DNA of 64,000 nt from Cellulomonas soli (GTDB taxonomy: Bacteria > Actinomycetota > Actinomycetes > Actinomycetales > Cellulomonadaceae). The notes below the pieces were generated by a model. That model was not told the origin of the DNA. It did not search any database and saw nothing but the letters and a program-made list of their open reading frames with translations. Within the stretch, counting starts at the first letter, position 1. Each line of letters begins with the position of its first letter. Position numbers and translations under genes: made by a program. The DNA lies in contig NZ_JACBZJ010000001.1 in assembly GCF_013409305.1 (NCBI RefSeq), positions 3,100,001 to 3,164,000 on the forward strand, given 5' to 3'. Of this stretch, positions 50,958 through 63,694 are shown one piece after another.

Positions 50958-51980
50958 ATGAGCGAGGACCGGCGGCTGGACGTGCTGCGCGCGATCGTCG
51001 AGGACTACGTCGCGACCCGTGAGCCCGTCGGCTCGCGTGCGCTCGTCGAGCGGCACGGGCTGGGCGTCTCCCCGGCGACGATCCGCAACGACATGGCGGC
51101 GCTCGAGGAGGGCGGCTTCATCGCGCAGCCGCACACCTCGGCGGGCCGGGTGCCCACCGACAAGGGCTACCGGCTGTTCGTCGACCGTCTCTCGACGGTC
51201 AAGCCGCTCTCGCAGCCCGAGAAGCGCGCGATCGGGTCGTTCCTCGAGGACGCGGTCGACCTGGACGACGTGGTGGACCGCGCGGTCCGGCTGATCGCGC
51301 AGCTGACGCAGCAGGTCGCGGTCGTGCAGTACCCGTCGCTGCGTCGCTCCGCCCTGCGGCACGTCGAGCTGGTCCCGGTCGGCCAGCGGCACCTGCTGGT
51401 GGTGCTCATCACCGACACGGGTCGGGTCGAGCAGCGCACCCTCGAGCTGGAGTCCGACGTGGACGAGGCCGTGGTCGCCCAGCTGCGCGCGCAGCTCAAC
51501 GTCGCGGCGGCCGGTCGGCGGCTGGCCGAGCTGCGCGAGTCGTTGGGCGGGCTGCTCGACGCGTTCGCGCCGGTCGACGTGCCGCTGGTCCGGCAGGTCG
51601 TCGCCGTCGTCGAGGAGACGCTCGGCGAGCAGGTCGAGGAGCGGGTCGTCCTGGCCGGCACCGCGAACCTGGCACGGGGCGGGCACGACTTCGCGCACTC
51701 GATCGGGCCGGTCCTCGAGGCGCTCGAGGAGCAGGTCGTGCTGCTGCGGCTGCTGTCGGAGATGGCCGAGGACTCTGCGAGCGTGTCCGTGCGCATCGGC
51801 CGCGAGACGCAGCACGAGGGCCTGCTCGAGACGAGCTTCGTCACCACCGGTTACGGCGGCGAGGGCGGACCCGTCGCGCGGATCGGGTCGATCGGCCCGC
51901 TGCGCATGGACTACCCGGCCACGATGGCCGCCGTGCGTGCCGTCGCCCGGTACCTGACCCGGATCCTGGCCGCCGGATGA
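50958..51980 (+). CDS. hrcA: Heat-inducible transcriptional repressor HrcA
   Basis: 340 residues from ATG 50958 (GGGAGG upstream). The winged helix is [72 protein letters not shown]; the GAF-like middle and C-terminal [29 protein letters not shown] complete the HrcA pattern. It represses CIRCE operons in the absence of stress. The operator is directly upstream, and dnaJ follows by 88 bp. The groEL/groES genes are not in the window. Confidence 0.97.
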   Translation: MSEDRRLDVLRAIVEDYVATREPVGSRALVERHGLGVSPATIRNDMAALEEGGFIAQPHTSAGRVPTDKGYRLFVDRLSTVKPLSQPEKRAIGSFLEDAVDLDDVVDRAVRLIAQLTQQVAVVQYPSLRRSALRHVELVPVGQRHLLVVLITDTGRVEQRTLELESDVDEAVVAQLRAQLNVAAAGRRLAELRESLGGLLDAFAPVDVPLVRQVVAVVEETLGEQVEERVVLAGTANLARGGHDFAHSIGPVLEALEEQVVLLRLLSEMAEDSASVSVRIGRETQHEGLLETSFVTTGYGGEGGPVARIGSIGPLRMDYPATMAAVRAVARYLTRILAAG

Positions 51981-52068
51981 GCCCCCGCACGACAGACCGA
52001 CGCAACAGCCTGCACACCTCCTCGTCGCCCGCGTGCCGGGCGGCCCTCACCGTCATCGGAAGTGGGAC

Positions 52069-53190
52069 GTGACCGACTACTACGAGATCCTCGGCGTGCC
52101 GCGGGACGCCTCGCCGGAGGCGATCAAGAAGGCCTACCGCAAGCTCGCCCGCGAGCACCATCCCGACGTGGCCGGGGCGGACGTGGCGTCCGAGGAGCGG
52201 TTCAAGGACGTCTCGCGCGCCTACGACGTGCTCGGCAACCCGGAGAAGCGCCGGGCCTACGACCTCGGTGCGGACCCGTCCTCACCCGGCGGCGGGATGG
52301 GCGGCGGCTTCGGCTTCCAGGACATCTTCGAGACGTTCTTCGGTGCGGGCGCCCAGGCGCAGCGCGGCCCGATCCCGCGCGCCCGACGCGGCCAGGACGC
52401 GCTCGTCCGGCTCGACATCGACCTCGCCGAGGCGACCTTCGGTGCCCACCGTGACGTGCAGGTCGACACGGCGGTCGTGTGCCCGACGTGCCAGGGCACG
52501 TGCTGCCGTCCGGGCACCCAGCCGCGCACCTGCGAGGTCTGCGGCGGACGCGGCTCGGTGCAGCGCGTCGCGCGCTCGTTCCTCGGCCAGGTCATGACGA
52601 CGCAGCCGTGCGCCGCGTGCCACGGCTTCGGCACGGTCATCCCCGAGCCCTGCGCCGAGTGCGCGGGCGAGGGCCGGGTGCGTTCGCGCCGCACGCTCAG
52701 CGTCGACGTGCCGGCCGGTGTGGACACCGGGACCCGCATCAAGCTGACGGCGCAGGGCGAGGTCGGCCCGGCGGGCGGCCCGGCGGGTGACGTCTACCTC
52801 GAGGTCCGTGAGCGCAAGCACGAGGTGTTCGTGCGGCAGGGCGACGACCTGCACGCCACGCTGCCCGTGCCGATGACGGCCGCCGCGCTGGGCACGGTGC
52901 TCACGCTCGACACCCTGGACGGCCCCCGCGAGGTCGACCTGCGGCCGGGCACGCAGCCGGCCCAGGTGGTCACGCTCAAGGGGCTGGGCGTCGGGCACCT
53001 GCACCACGGCGGGCGTGGCGACCTGCACGTGCACGTCGAGGTCCTGGTGCCCTCCACGCTCGACGACGAGCAGGCCGAGCTGCTGCGCCGTCTGGCCACG
53101 CTGCGCGGCGAGGAGCGTCCCGAGGCTCGCCTGTCGGCTGCCAACGCCGGGGTGTTCTCCAAGCTGCGCGACAAGCTCAGCGGCCGGTGA
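52069..53190 (+). CDS. dnaJ: Molecular chaperone DnaJ
   Basis: 373 residues from GTG 52069. J domain at residues 1-65 with HPD (REHHPDVAG), glycine/phenylalanine region (GGGMGGGFGFQ), then a zinc-finger domain with four C-x2-C pairs: CPTCQGTC, CEVCGGRG, CAACHGFG and CAECAGEG. The first repeat has Cys instead of the usual final Gly. The C-terminal substrate-binding domains end with LGVGHLHHGGRGDLHVHVEVLVPSTL. It is the DnaJ2-type co-chaperone of DnaK, in the hrcA operon, and overlaps rsmE by 4 bp. Confidence 0.97.
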   Translation: MTDYYEILGVPRDASPEAIKKAYRKLAREHHPDVAGADVASEERFKDVSRAYDVLGNPEKRRAYDLGADPSSPGGGMGGGFGFQDIFETFFGAGAQAQRGPIPRARRGQDALVRLDIDLAEATFGAHRDVQVDTAVVCPTCQGTCCRPGTQPRTCEVCGGRGSVQRVARSFLGQVMTTQPCAACHGFGTVIPEPCAECAGEGRVRSRRTLSVDVPAGVDTGTRIKLTAQGEVGPAGGPAGDVYLEVRERKHEVFVRQGDDLHATLPVPMTAAALGTVLTLDTLDGPREVDLRPGTQPAQVVTLKGLGVGHLHHGGRGDLHVHVEVLVPSTLDDEQAELLRRLATLRGEERPEARLSAANAGVFSKLRDKLSGR

Positions 53191-53963
53191 GCGCGCCGGT
53201 CTTCCTCGCCGAGCCGGGCACCCTGGCCGGTGTCGGCACCGGTGACGCCTACCTGCTCGACGGCACGGAGGGCAGGCACGCCGGGGTGGTGCAGCGTCGC
53301 GGCGCGGGGGAGCGGATCGACGTCGTGGACGGCGCCGGTGTCCGGCTGCGCACGGTCGTGGAGACGGTCGACCCGCAGGGGTTGCACCTGCGTGTGCAGG
53401 AGCGCGTCGAGGAACCGGCCCCTGCGGTGGCTCTCGTGCTCGTGCAGGCGCTGGCCAAGGGTGACCGGGACGAGCTCGCGATCGAGGCGGCGACCGAGGT
53501 CGGCGCGGACGGCGTGCTCCCGTGGCAGGCGGACCGCTCGATCGTGGTCTGGCGCGGTGACCGGGCGGCCAAGAGCCGCGCCCGTTGGCTGGCCACGGTG
53601 CGCACGGCCGCGAAGCAGTCCCGCCGCGCCTGCGTCCCTCAGGTGGGGGTCGCGCTCGACACCAAGGGTCTGGTGGACCGGGTGTCGGCGTGCGTCGCGG
53701 CCGGTGGTGCCGCCCTGGTGCTGCACGAGGAGGCGACGACCTCGATCGCCGAGGCTGTCCTCCCGACGGGCGTCGGCCCGGGTGGGCCGGTCGAGTGCCT
53801 GGTGGTGGTGGGCCCGGAGGGCGGCATCACCGAACGCGAGACGGAGCAGCTCACGCAGGCCGGTGCGCAGGCGGTGCGGCTCGGTCCGCACGTGCTGCGC
53901 ACGTCGACGGCAGGGCCCGTGGCGCTCGCGCTGCTCGCCGCGCGCCTGGGCCGCTGGGCCTGA
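53187..53963 (+). CDS. rsmE: 16S rRNA (uracil(1498)-N3)-methyltransferase
   Basis: 258 residues, coupled to dnaJ by a 4-bp overlap. RsmE blocks are RHAGVVQRRGAGERIDVVDG, LVLVQALAKGDRDELAIEAATEVGADGVLPWQADRSIVVW, RARWLATVRTAAKQSRRACVPQV and LVVVGPEGGITERETEQLTQAGAQAVRLGPHVLRTSTAGPVALALLAAR, which forms the SPOUT trefoil knot. It methylates U1498 in helix 44 of 16S rRNA. Strong hairpins follow at 54031-54072. Confidence 0.96.
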   Translation: MSAPVFLAEPGTLAGVGTGDAYLLDGTEGRHAGVVQRRGAGERIDVVDGAGVRLRTVVETVDPQGLHLRVQERVEEPAPAVALVLVQALAKGDRDELAIEAATEVGADGVLPWQADRSIVVWRGDRAAKSRARWLATVRTAAKQSRRACVPQVGVALDTKGLVDRVSACVAAGGAALVLHEEATTSIAEAVLPTGVGPGGPVECLVVVGPEGGITERETEQLTQAGAQAVRLGPHVLRTSTAGPVALALLAARLGRWA

Positions 53964-54030
53964 GCGGACAGCCTGCCCTGAGCCTGCTGCTGCATCCCTG
54001 AGTCTTCTGCTGCCTCGCGTGAGCACGGGC

Positions 54031-54072
54031 GCGGGGCCCGGCCGGTGATTCTCCTCACCGGCCGGGCCCCGC
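54031..54072. terminator. Bidirectional terminator between rsmE and ppdK
   Basis: An 18-bp perfect stem (54031-54048 with 54055-54072) and a 6-nt loop TTCTCC lie between convergent genes. Confidence 0.92.
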
Positions 54073-54105
54073 GAGCTCAGGGGTGACGCCCTGGTCGGGC
54101 GTCAC

Positions 54106-56814
<2,709 letters not shown>

Positions 56815-57007
56815 GGATTACCTCCGAGGGGCGCGCGGGCCCCGTTGCCCGCCTGCGGGCCAGTCTGCGCCTGCGGGCCCTGACCTGCTCAGGGACCAAG
56901 GGCCTATGACGGAAGTCCCACGATGAGCTGTGGGTTCGGTCATACGTTGGTCGAGGCGGTCCGCCACGACGAGGTGCGCGGGTCCACCGTCGTCGAGGGA
57001 GATGGCC

Positions 57008-59338
57008 ATGCCGCACCCGCTGCGGACGTCCGAGACCGACGCCCTGACCGCCGTCTTCGGCCCGGGCGAGACCGCCACGCTGTGGGTCGTGCTGGGGATC
57101 GCGCTCGGTGCCCTCGTGTTCGCCGCCTGGCTCGTGCGCCAGGTGCTCGCCGCGCCGACCGGCTCACCCACGATGGTGGAGATCGCCCGCGCGATCCAGG
57201 CCGGGGCGAAGGCCTACCTGCGCCGCCAGCTGCGCACCGTCTCGGTCTTCATCGTCGTGCTCGCGTTCGTCCTCGCGTTCGCGCTGCCGGTGCCGCAGGA
57301 CGCGGCGCACACCGAGGTCGCTCTCCGGCTGGGCCGCTCGGCGGCGTTCGTGCTCGGCGCCGGCTTCAGCGCGCTCACGGGGTACGCCGGGATGTGGCTC
57401 GCCGTGCGCGCCAACGTGCGGACCGCGCAGGCGGCCAGGAGCACCGGGCTGCGCGCCGCCATGCGCGTGGCGTTCCGTGCCGGCGGGGTCGCCGGGATGT
57501 TCACGGTCGGGCTCGGCCTGCTCGGTGCGACGGGCATCCTGCTGGTCTTCGGTCAGGACGCCACGACCGTGCTCGTCGGGTTCGGCTTCGGCGGCGCGTT
57601 GCTGGCGATGTTCATGCGGGTCGGCGGCGGCATCTTCACCAAGGCGGCCGACGTGGGTGCGGACCTGGTGGGCAAGGTCGAGCAGGGCATCCCCGAGGAC
57701 GACCCGCGCAACGCGGCCACCATCGCGGACAACGTGGGCGACAACGTCGGCGACTGCGCGGGCATGGCGGCCGACCTGTTCGAGTCCTACGAGGTCACCC
57801 TGGTCGCCGCGCTCATCCTCGGGGCGGCCGCGCTCGCCGACTCACCGGCCGGCGCGATCGCCGGGGTGATGTTCCCCCTGGTCGTGCGCGCGATCGGGGT
57901 CATCACCTCGATCGTCGGGATCCTCGCCGTGCAGCCGCGCTCGGAGGACGAGCACGGCATGAGGTCGATCAACCGCGGGTTCTTCCTCTCGGCGGTCGTC
58001 TCGGCGCTCGCCGTCCTGCTGTTCGCCCAGCTGTACCTGCACGACCTGCGACCGGCGGTCGCCGTGTGCCTGGGCCTGGTGCTCGCCGGCGTGATCCAGG
58101 TGCTCACGCAGTACTTCACGGACACGCGGTACAAGCCCGTGCGTGAGGTCGCCGAGTCGACGCGCACCGGACCGGCCACGACGATCCTGTCGGGGTTCTC
58201 GCTCGGCATGGAGTCCACCGTGTACGCGCTGCTGACCGTCGGCGGGGTCATCGCCGCCGCCGCGGTGCTCGCGACCGACCCGACCGAGGCGTTGTACTTC
58301 ATCTCGCTGACCGGCATGGGCATGCTCACCACCGTGGGCGTCGTCGTGTCCATGGACACCTACGGGCCGATATCCGACAACGCCCAGGGCATCGCGGAGA
58401 TGTCGGGGGAGTTCGAGGGGCGCCCCGCGCGCGTGCTCGGGGACCTCGACGCGGTCGGGAACTCGACCAAGGCCATCACCAAGGGCATCGCGATCGCCAC
58501 CGCCGTCATCGCCGCGACCTCGCTGTTCGGCTCCTTCGAGGAGGCGCTGCGTGCCGCGGGCATGACGTTCGAGGGCGTCCGGGTCGACCGGCCGCTCGTG
58601 CTCGTCGGGCTGCTCGTCGGCGGCTCCGTCGCGTTCCTGTTCTCCTCGCTGGCGATCCGTGCCGTCTCGCGTGCGGCCGCGCAGGTCGTGCTCGAGGTGC
58701 GCGAGCAGTTCCGCAGCCGACCAGGGCTGATGGGCGGGACCGAGAAGCCCGACTACGCGCGGGTCGTCGACCTGTGCACGCGCACGTCGCTGCGTGAGCT
58801 GCTGACCCCGGGTCTGCTGGCCGTGCTCTCGCCGGTCGTCGTGGGCTTCGCGCTGGGCGCCGAGGCGCTCGGGGCGTTCCTGGCCGGCACGATCCTCACG
58901 GGCCAGCTGCTCGCGGTCATGCTCTCCACGTCCGGCGGCGCGTGGGACAACGCGAAGAAGTACATCGAGGACGGGAACCTGGGCGGCAAGGGATCGGCGC
59001 AGCACACCGCGGCCGTGATCGGCGACACCGTCGGCGACCCGTTCAAGGACACCGCCGGTCCCTCGCTCAACCCGCTCATCAAGGTGATGAACCTCGTGGC
59101 GCTGCTGCTCGCACCGCTCGTGGTGACCTATGCGGACGCACCATGGGCACGGACGGTGGTCACCGTGGCCGGTGCCGCGGTGCTCGCCGGAGCCGTGTGG
59201 TGGTCCCGGTCCCGCCCGCCGGTCAACATGCTGGCCTCGGGCACCGTGTCGGCCGCCGAGCCGCAGGTGGACCAGGGCGAACCGGCCTCGACGGCGGTCC
59301 CGACGCCTCGCGGCGCGCGAGCCGCCGATGCGGGCTGA
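57008..59338 (+). CDS. hppA: Membrane-bound proton-translocating pyrophosphatase, K+-independent type
   Basis: 776 residues from ATG 57008; another in-frame ATG at 57002 is too close to GAGGGAG. About sixteen helices are predicted. The substrate site is DVGADLVGKVEQGIPEDDPRNAATIADNVGDNVGDCAGMAADLFESYEVT (about residue 214 onward) and GDTVGDPFKDTAGPSLNPLIKVMNLV (about 671). GNSTKAITKG near 484 has Lys at the position that is Ala in K+-dependent enzymes, so this is the K+-independent proton pump. It uses PPi hydrolysis to pump protons, or makes PPi from a gradient. It stands divergent from ppdK. Confidence 0.96.
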   Translation: MPHPLRTSETDALTAVFGPGETATLWVVLGIALGALVFAAWLVRQVLAAPTGSPTMVEIARAIQAGAKAYLRRQLRTVSVFIVVLAFVLAFALPVPQDAAHTEVALRLGRSAAFVLGAGFSALTGYAGMWLAVRANVRTAQAARSTGLRAAMRVAFRAGGVAGMFTVGLGLLGATGILLVFGQDATTVLVGFGFGGALLAMFMRVGGGIFTKAADVGADLVGKVEQGIPEDDPRNAATIADNVGDNVGDCAGMAADLFESYEVTLVAALILGAAALADSPAGAIAGVMFPLVVRAIGVITSIVGILAVQPRSEDEHGMRSINRGFFLSAVVSALAVLLFAQLYLHDLRPAVAVCLGLVLAGVIQVLTQYFTDTRYKPVREVAESTRTGPATTILSGFSLGMESTVYALLTVGGVIAAAAVLATDPTEALYFISLTGMGMLTTVGVVVSMDTYGPISDNAQGIAEMSGEFEGRPARVLGDLDAVGNSTKAITKGIAIATAVIAATSLFGSFEEALRAAGMTFEGVRVDRPLVLVGLLVGGSVAFLFSSLAIRAVSRAAAQVVLEVREQFRSRPGLMGGTEKPDYARVVDLCTRTSLRELLTPGLLAVLSPVVVGFALGAEALGAFLAGTILTGQLLAVMLSTSGGAWDNAKKYIEDGNLGGKGSAQHTAAVIGDTVGDPFKDTAGPSLNPLIKVMNLVALLLAPLVVTYADAPWARTVVTVAGAAVLAGAVWWSRSRPPVNMLASGTVSAAEPQVDQGEPASTAVPTPRGARAADAG

Positions 59339-59355
59339 CCGGGACCGGCGCCGCC

Positions 59356-59889
59356 TCAGCGCACGGTGACGGTCACCGTGGCGGCCGCGTCGTCCCCGGA
59401 GCCCTCGGCGCTCCCGCCGTCCGCCTCACCCGGGGCCCAGACCCGGATCGTCCAGTCGCCCGGGGTCAGGTCGACGGTGAACGTGAACGGGCCGACCTCG
59501 CCGTTGGCCCCGGCGTCGGCGTAGCCCTCGGCGACGTTCGGGGAGTCGCCGTCCGCGCCCGCGGCGACGACCTCCCAGCGCAACGTCGCCTCGAAGGCGG
59601 TGCCCTGGCCCTCGACGGTCACCGTCGGGCCGTCGACGACCGCACCCGAGGTCGGGCTGGTGATCACGGTCGTGCCGGCGGTCGGGGAGTCGTCGAGCGC
59701 CGGACCGGCGTCGGTGCCGGACGGCGAGGCCGCCGGTGTGGCCGCCGTGCTCGGCTCGACGGTCGCCGACGCGCCGGTCGTGCTCGCCGAGCCCGAGTCG
59801 CTCGAGGGTGCGGCGCCCGCGCAGGCGGCGAGCACCCCGGCGAGCAGCGCCCCGTAGACCAGCAGGCCCGTCGCTCGTGCAGTCCTCAT
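59356..59889 (-). CDS. Lipoprotein with Gmad2-type immunoglobulin-like domain
   Basis: 177 residues from ATG 59889. The signal peptide ends in the lipobox LAAC, then a Ser/Thr/Ala linker leads to a single Ig-like domain (VITSPTSGAVVDGPTVTVEGQGTAFEATLRWEVVAAG ... GPFTFTVDLTPGDWTIRVWAPGEADGG) of the type seen in Gmad2 domains. Role unknown; it should bind outside the membrane. It is divergent from phoH with starts 120 bp apart, and lies in the accessory insertion between rsmE and phoH. Confidence 0.85.
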   Translation of the reverse strand: MRTARATGLLVYGALLAGVLAACAGAAPSSDSGSASTTGASATVEPSTAATPAASPSGTDAGPALDDSPTAGTTVITSPTSGAVVDGPTVTVEGQGTAFEATLRWEVVAAGADGDSPNVAEGYADAGANGEVGPFTFTVDLTPGDWTIRVWAPGEADGGSAEGSGDDAAATVTVTVR

Positions 59890-60008
59890 CGTCCCCACCC
59901 TTCCGTGGCGTCGCGGCATCGGGTCCGCAACACGTGCACAGTCTCGCTCCCGGTACCCGCCTGCGGGCACGGCACACGCCGGGGGCCGGTCGGTAGGATG
60001 GCGGCGAC

Positions 60009-61031
60009 ATGGCCGAACCCACTCCTGCCGCGACCGGTGACGCATCCCGGAGCTCGCGCACCCCACCGACGCACACGCGCGTCGAGCACCGCATCACGGT
60101 CCCCGCCGGGGTGTCCATGGTCGAGCTGCTCGGCCTGCGCGACGAGGTGCTGCGCGCGATCGAGCAGGGCTTCACCGCCGTCGACATCCACGTCCGGGGC
60201 AACGAGGTCACGCTCGGCGGGCCCGCCGGGGACGTCGCCCTCGTCGCACGACTCGTCGAGGAGCTCGTCGAGATGACCGAGGGCGGCACGCCGTTGACGC
60301 CCGACGTGGTGCAGCGCACCGTCTCGATGCTGGCCGCGGGGTCGCAGACGCGGCCGGCCGACGTGCTCACGTTCAACATCCTCTCCGGCCGCGGCCGGAC
60401 GATCCGGCCCAAGACGGCCGGGCAGAAGGACTACGTCGACGCGATCGACCGGCACACCGTGACCTTCGGGATCGGCCCGGCGGGTACCGGCAAGACCTAC
60501 CTGGCGATGGCCAAGGCGGTGCAGGCGCTGCAGGCCCGTCAGGTCACCCGCATCGTGCTGACCCGTCCCGCGGTCGAGGCCGGCGAGCGGCTGGGGTTCC
60601 TGCCCGGCACCCTCAACGAGAAGATCGATCCCTACCTGCGCCCGCTGTACGACGCGCTGCACGACATGGTCGACCCCGAGTCGATCCCGCGGCTGCTCGA
60701 GGCGGGGACCATCGAGGTCGCCCCGCTGGCATACATGCGCGGGCGCACGCTCAACGACTCCTTCATCATCCTCGACGAGGCGCAGAACACGTCGGTGGAG
60801 CAGATGAAGATGTTCCTCACGCGGCTCGGATTCGGGTCCAAGGTCGTCGTCACGGGCGACGTCACGCAGGTCGACCTCCCCTCGGCCACCACCTCGGGTC
60901 TGCGCGTCGTGCAGCAGATCCTCGACGGCCTCGACGACGTCGCGTTCTGCCGCCTGGCCTCCTCGGACGTCGTCCGGCACCGGCTGGTCAGCGACATCAT
61001 CGACGCGTACGCACGCTGGGACAGGACATGA
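60009..61031 (+). CDS. PhoH family protein (RNA/ATP-binding)
   Basis: 340 residues. Walker [20 protein letters not shown], Walker B-like [25 protein letters not shown] and [12 protein letters not shown] identify a PhoH-type P-loop protein, with a preceding KH-like N-terminal region ([34 protein letters not shown]). It overlaps functionally with YbeY in rRNA maturation and phosphate-starvation responses. TAGGAT lies 9 nt before the ATG. It forms a tight operon with ybeY (8-bp gap), the CorC-like gene and era. Confidence 0.95.
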   Translation: MAEPTPAATGDASRSSRTPPTHTRVEHRITVPAGVSMVELLGLRDEVLRAIEQGFTAVDIHVRGNEVTLGGPAGDVALVARLVEELVEMTEGGTPLTPDVVQRTVSMLAAGSQTRPADVLTFNILSGRGRTIRPKTAGQKDYVDAIDRHTVTFGIGPAGTGKTYLAMAKAVQALQARQVTRIVLTRPAVEAGERLGFLPGTLNEKIDPYLRPLYDALHDMVDPESIPRLLEAGTIEVAPLAYMRGRTLNDSFIILDEAQNTSVEQMKMFLTRLGFGSKVVVTGDVTQVDLPSATTSGLRVVQQILDGLDDVAFCRLASSDVVRHRLVSDIIDAYARWDRT

Positions 61032-61038
61032 TCTTCCG

Positions 61039-61491
61039 ATGAGCATCGAGGTCAACAACGAGTCCGGCTACGACGTGGACGAGGCGGAGTTCGCCGCGCT
61101 CGCCCGCTACGTGCTCGACGCCATGCACGTGCACCCGCAGACCGACCTGTCGATCATGCTGGTCGGCACGGACGTCATGACCGACCTGCACGTGAAGTGG
61201 ATGGACGAGCCCGGACCGACGGACGTGCTCTCGTTCCCCATGGACGAGCTGCGTCCCGGCCGCGAGGGCGAGCCCACCCCGGCCGGGCTGCTGGGCGACG
61301 TCGTGCTCTGCCCGGAGGTCGCGGCCCAGCAGGCGCGCACCGCCGGCCACTCCACGGCCGAGGAGCTCCTCCTGCTGACCACGCACGGGATCCTGCACCT
61401 GCTCGGCTACGACCACGTCGAGCCGGAGGAGGAGAAGGAGATGTTCGCCCTGCAACGCACGCTCCTGCTGACGTTCCTGGCCGGTCGATGA
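61039..61491 (+). CDS. ybeY: Endoribonuclease YbeY
   Basis: 150 residues. The zinc-binding motif H-G-x-L-H-L-x-G-Y-D-H is present as [21 protein letters not shown], and [17 protein letters not shown] is the conserved substrate loop. YbeY takes part in 16S rRNA 3' maturation and ribosome quality control. It overlaps the CorC-like gene by 4 bp (ATGA). Confidence 0.97.
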   Translation: MSIEVNNESGYDVDEAEFAALARYVLDAMHVHPQTDLSIMLVGTDVMTDLHVKWMDEPGPTDVLSFPMDELRPGREGEPTPAGLLGDVVLCPEVAAQQARTAGHSTAEELLLLTTHGILHLLGYDHVEPEEEKEMFALQRTLLLTFLAGR

Positions 61492-62786
61492 CCGACGTCC
61501 CCGTCGGTCTGCTCGTCACGCTCGCGGTCGCGGGCATCCTGCTGGCCGGCGCGCTGTCGGCGGGCGAGGTCGCCGTCGCGCGCGTCACACGGGCCGCGGC
61601 CACCGAGCTGACCGCGCAGGGGCACGCCGCCGCCGACCGGGTGCGCGTCCTGGTCGAGCGCCCCGCGCGGGTCGCCGCAGCCGCCTCGTACGTGCGGCTC
61701 GTCGCCGAGATGACCTCGACCGTGTGCATCACGCTCGTCGTCGCCTCGGGGTCCCTGCCGTGGTGGGCCGTGGCGCTGATCGCGGTGGCGGTGTGCGCGC
61801 TGGTCGCGTTCGTGCTCGTGCGGGTCAGCCCGCGCCGCATCGGCCGCAGGCACCCGGTGGCGACGCTGGCCGTGCTGTCCCGGCTGCTGCTCGCGGTCAT
61901 GGTCGTCGCCGGTGGCGTCGGCCGTGCGGCCCGGGCCACGCCCGAGGAGCGCACCCAGGAAGAGGAGGACGAGCTGCGCGACATGGTGCAGCGCGTCAGC
62001 GAGTCCGACGTCATCGAGGACGACGAGCGCGAGCTGTTCCGCTCCGTGCTCGAGCTGGGCGACACCCTCACGCGCGAGGTGATGGTGCCGCGCACCGACA
62101 TGGTGACGACCGGCGCCGACACCCCGCTGCACAAGGTGCTCAGCCTGCTGCTGCGCTCCGGGTTCTCCCGCGTGCCGGTCGTCGGCTCCTCCGTCGACGA
62201 CCTGCGCGGCGTGCTCTACCTCAAGGACATCGCCCGCCGCCTGCAGGGCACCGACCGGTCGGACGCCCTCGAGGCGCCCGCCTCGTCCCTGGCCCGACCG
62301 GCCGTGTTCGTGCCCGAGTCCAAGCCCGTCGACGAGCTGCTGCGCGAGCTGCAGGGCGGCTCGTCGCACATCGCGATGGTCGTCGACGAGTACGGCGGGA
62401 TCGCCGGCCTGGTCACGATCGAGGACGCGCTCGAGGAGATCGTCGGCGAGCTGACCGACGAGCACGACCCCAGCGCCCGCGCCGTCGAGGCGCTCGGCGA
62501 GGGGACCTACCGTGTCCCTGCGCGCCTGGGCCGCGACGAGCTCGGCGAGCTGTTCGACCTGGAGGTCGACGACGAGGACGTCGACACCGCGGCCGGGCTG
62601 CTGGCCAAGGCGCTCGGCAAGGTCCCGCTCCCCGGCTCCGCGGGCGACATCCACGGCCTGCACCTGGTCGCCGAACGTGCCGACGGCCGCCGCCGGCGGC
62701 TGTCCACCCTGCTCGTCAGCCGCACCGAGGCGCCGTCCGACGACGCGCCCGACACCACCGACACCCCGCACGGAGACCCCCGATGA
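61488..62786 (+). CDS. CNNM/CorC-type (hemolysin family) membrane protein with CBS pair
   Basis: 432 residues. The N-terminal DUF21 region (three helices, [32 protein letters not shown]) is followed by [39 protein letters not shown] ... [36 protein letters not shown], a CBS pair, and the CorC_HlyC domain ([45 protein letters not shown]). Such proteins export or sense Mg2+/Co2+. It lies between ybeY and era, with 4-bp overlaps on both sides, the usual actinobacterial order. Confidence 0.95.
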   Translation: MTDVPVGLLVTLAVAGILLAGALSAGEVAVARVTRAAATELTAQGHAAADRVRVLVERPARVAAAASYVRLVAEMTSTVCITLVVASGSLPWWAVALIAVAVCALVAFVLVRVSPRRIGRRHPVATLAVLSRLLLAVMVVAGGVGRAARATPEERTQEEEDELRDMVQRVSESDVIEDDERELFRSVLELGDTLTREVMVPRTDMVTTGADTPLHKVLSLLLRSGFSRVPVVGSSVDDLRGVLYLKDIARRLQGTDRSDALEAPASSLARPAVFVPESKPVDELLRELQGGSSHIAMVVDEYGGIAGLVTIEDALEEIVGELTDEHDPSARAVEALGEGTYRVPARLGRDELGELFDLEVDDEDVDTAAGLLAKALGKVPLPGSAGDIHGLHLVAERADGRRRRLSTLLVSRTEAPSDDAPDTTDTPHGDPR

Positions 62787-63694
62787 CCCACCGTTCCGGC
62801 TTCGCCTGCTTCGTCGGGCGGCCCAACGCCGGCAAGTCCACGCTGACCAACGCCCTCGTCGGCCAGAAGGTCGCGATCACCTCCGGGCGGCCGCAGACCA
62901 CCCGGCACACCATCCGCGGGATCGTGCACCGTGCCGACGCCCAGCTCGTGCTCGTCGACACCCCCGGGCTGCACCGGCCGCGCACGCTGCTGGGTGAACG
63001 GCTCAACCACCTGGTCAAGGACACGCTCACCGAGGTCGACGTCGTGGGCTTCTGCCTGCCCGCCGACCAGAAGGTCGGGCCCGGCGACCGGTTCATCGCC
63101 GAGCAGCTCGTGCAGCTCTCGCGCGACGGCCGCGGCACGCCCGTCGTCGCCGTGGTCACCAAGGCGGACCTGGTGACCAAGGGACGGCTCGCCGAGCACC
63201 TTTTGGCCGTGCAGCAGCTGGGGGAGTGGACCGACATCGTCCCGGTCTCCGCCCAGTCCGGGTACCAGGTCGAGGTGCTCACCGACGTGCTGGTCTCGCA
63301 CCTGCCCGAGGGGCCGGCCCTGTACCCCGAGGGCGAGCTCACCGACGAGCCCGAGCAGGTCATGGTCGCCGAGCTCGTGCGCGAGGCCGCCCTCGAGGGC
63401 GTGCGCGACGAGCTGCCGCACTCGCTCGCCGTCGTCGTCGAGGAGATCGTGCCGCGCGAGGACACCGGCGACGGCACACCGATGCTCGACGTGCGGGTCA
63501 ACCTCTACGTGGAGCGCGACAGCCAGAAGGCCATCATCATCGGCCGCGGCGGGGCCCGGCTGCGTGACGTCGGCAGCCAGGCGCGGCGCGGGATCGAGGC
63601 GCTGCTCGGCGCCCGGGTGTACCTGGACCTGCACGTGAAGGTCGCCAAGGACTGGCAGCGCGACCCCAAGCAGCTGGGCCGGCTGGGATTCTGA
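62783..63694 (+). CDS. era: GTPase Era
   Basis: 303 residues. GTPase motifs: G1 GRPNAGKST, G2 region QTTRHTI, G3 VDTPG, G4 TKADL, and a C-terminal KH domain with IIIGRGGARLRDVGSQARRGIEALLG. Era binds the 3' end of 16S rRNA and couples 30S assembly to growth. It is the fourth gene of the phoH-ybeY-CorC-era operon, and its stop overlaps the next ATG. Confidence 0.98.
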   Translation: MTHRSGFACFVGRPNAGKSTLTNALVGQKVAITSGRPQTTRHTIRGIVHRADAQLVLVDTPGLHRPRTLLGERLNHLVKDTLTEVDVVGFCLPADQKVGPGDRFIAEQLVQLSRDGRGTPVVAVVTKADLVTKGRLAEHLLAVQQLGEWTDIVPVSAQSGYQVEVLTDVLVSHLPEGPALYPEGELTDEPEQVMVAELVREAALEGVRDELPHSLAVVVEEIVPREDTGDGTPMLDVRVNLYVERDSQKAIIIGRGGARLRDVGSQARRGIEALLGARVYLDLHVKVAKDWQRDPKQLGRLGF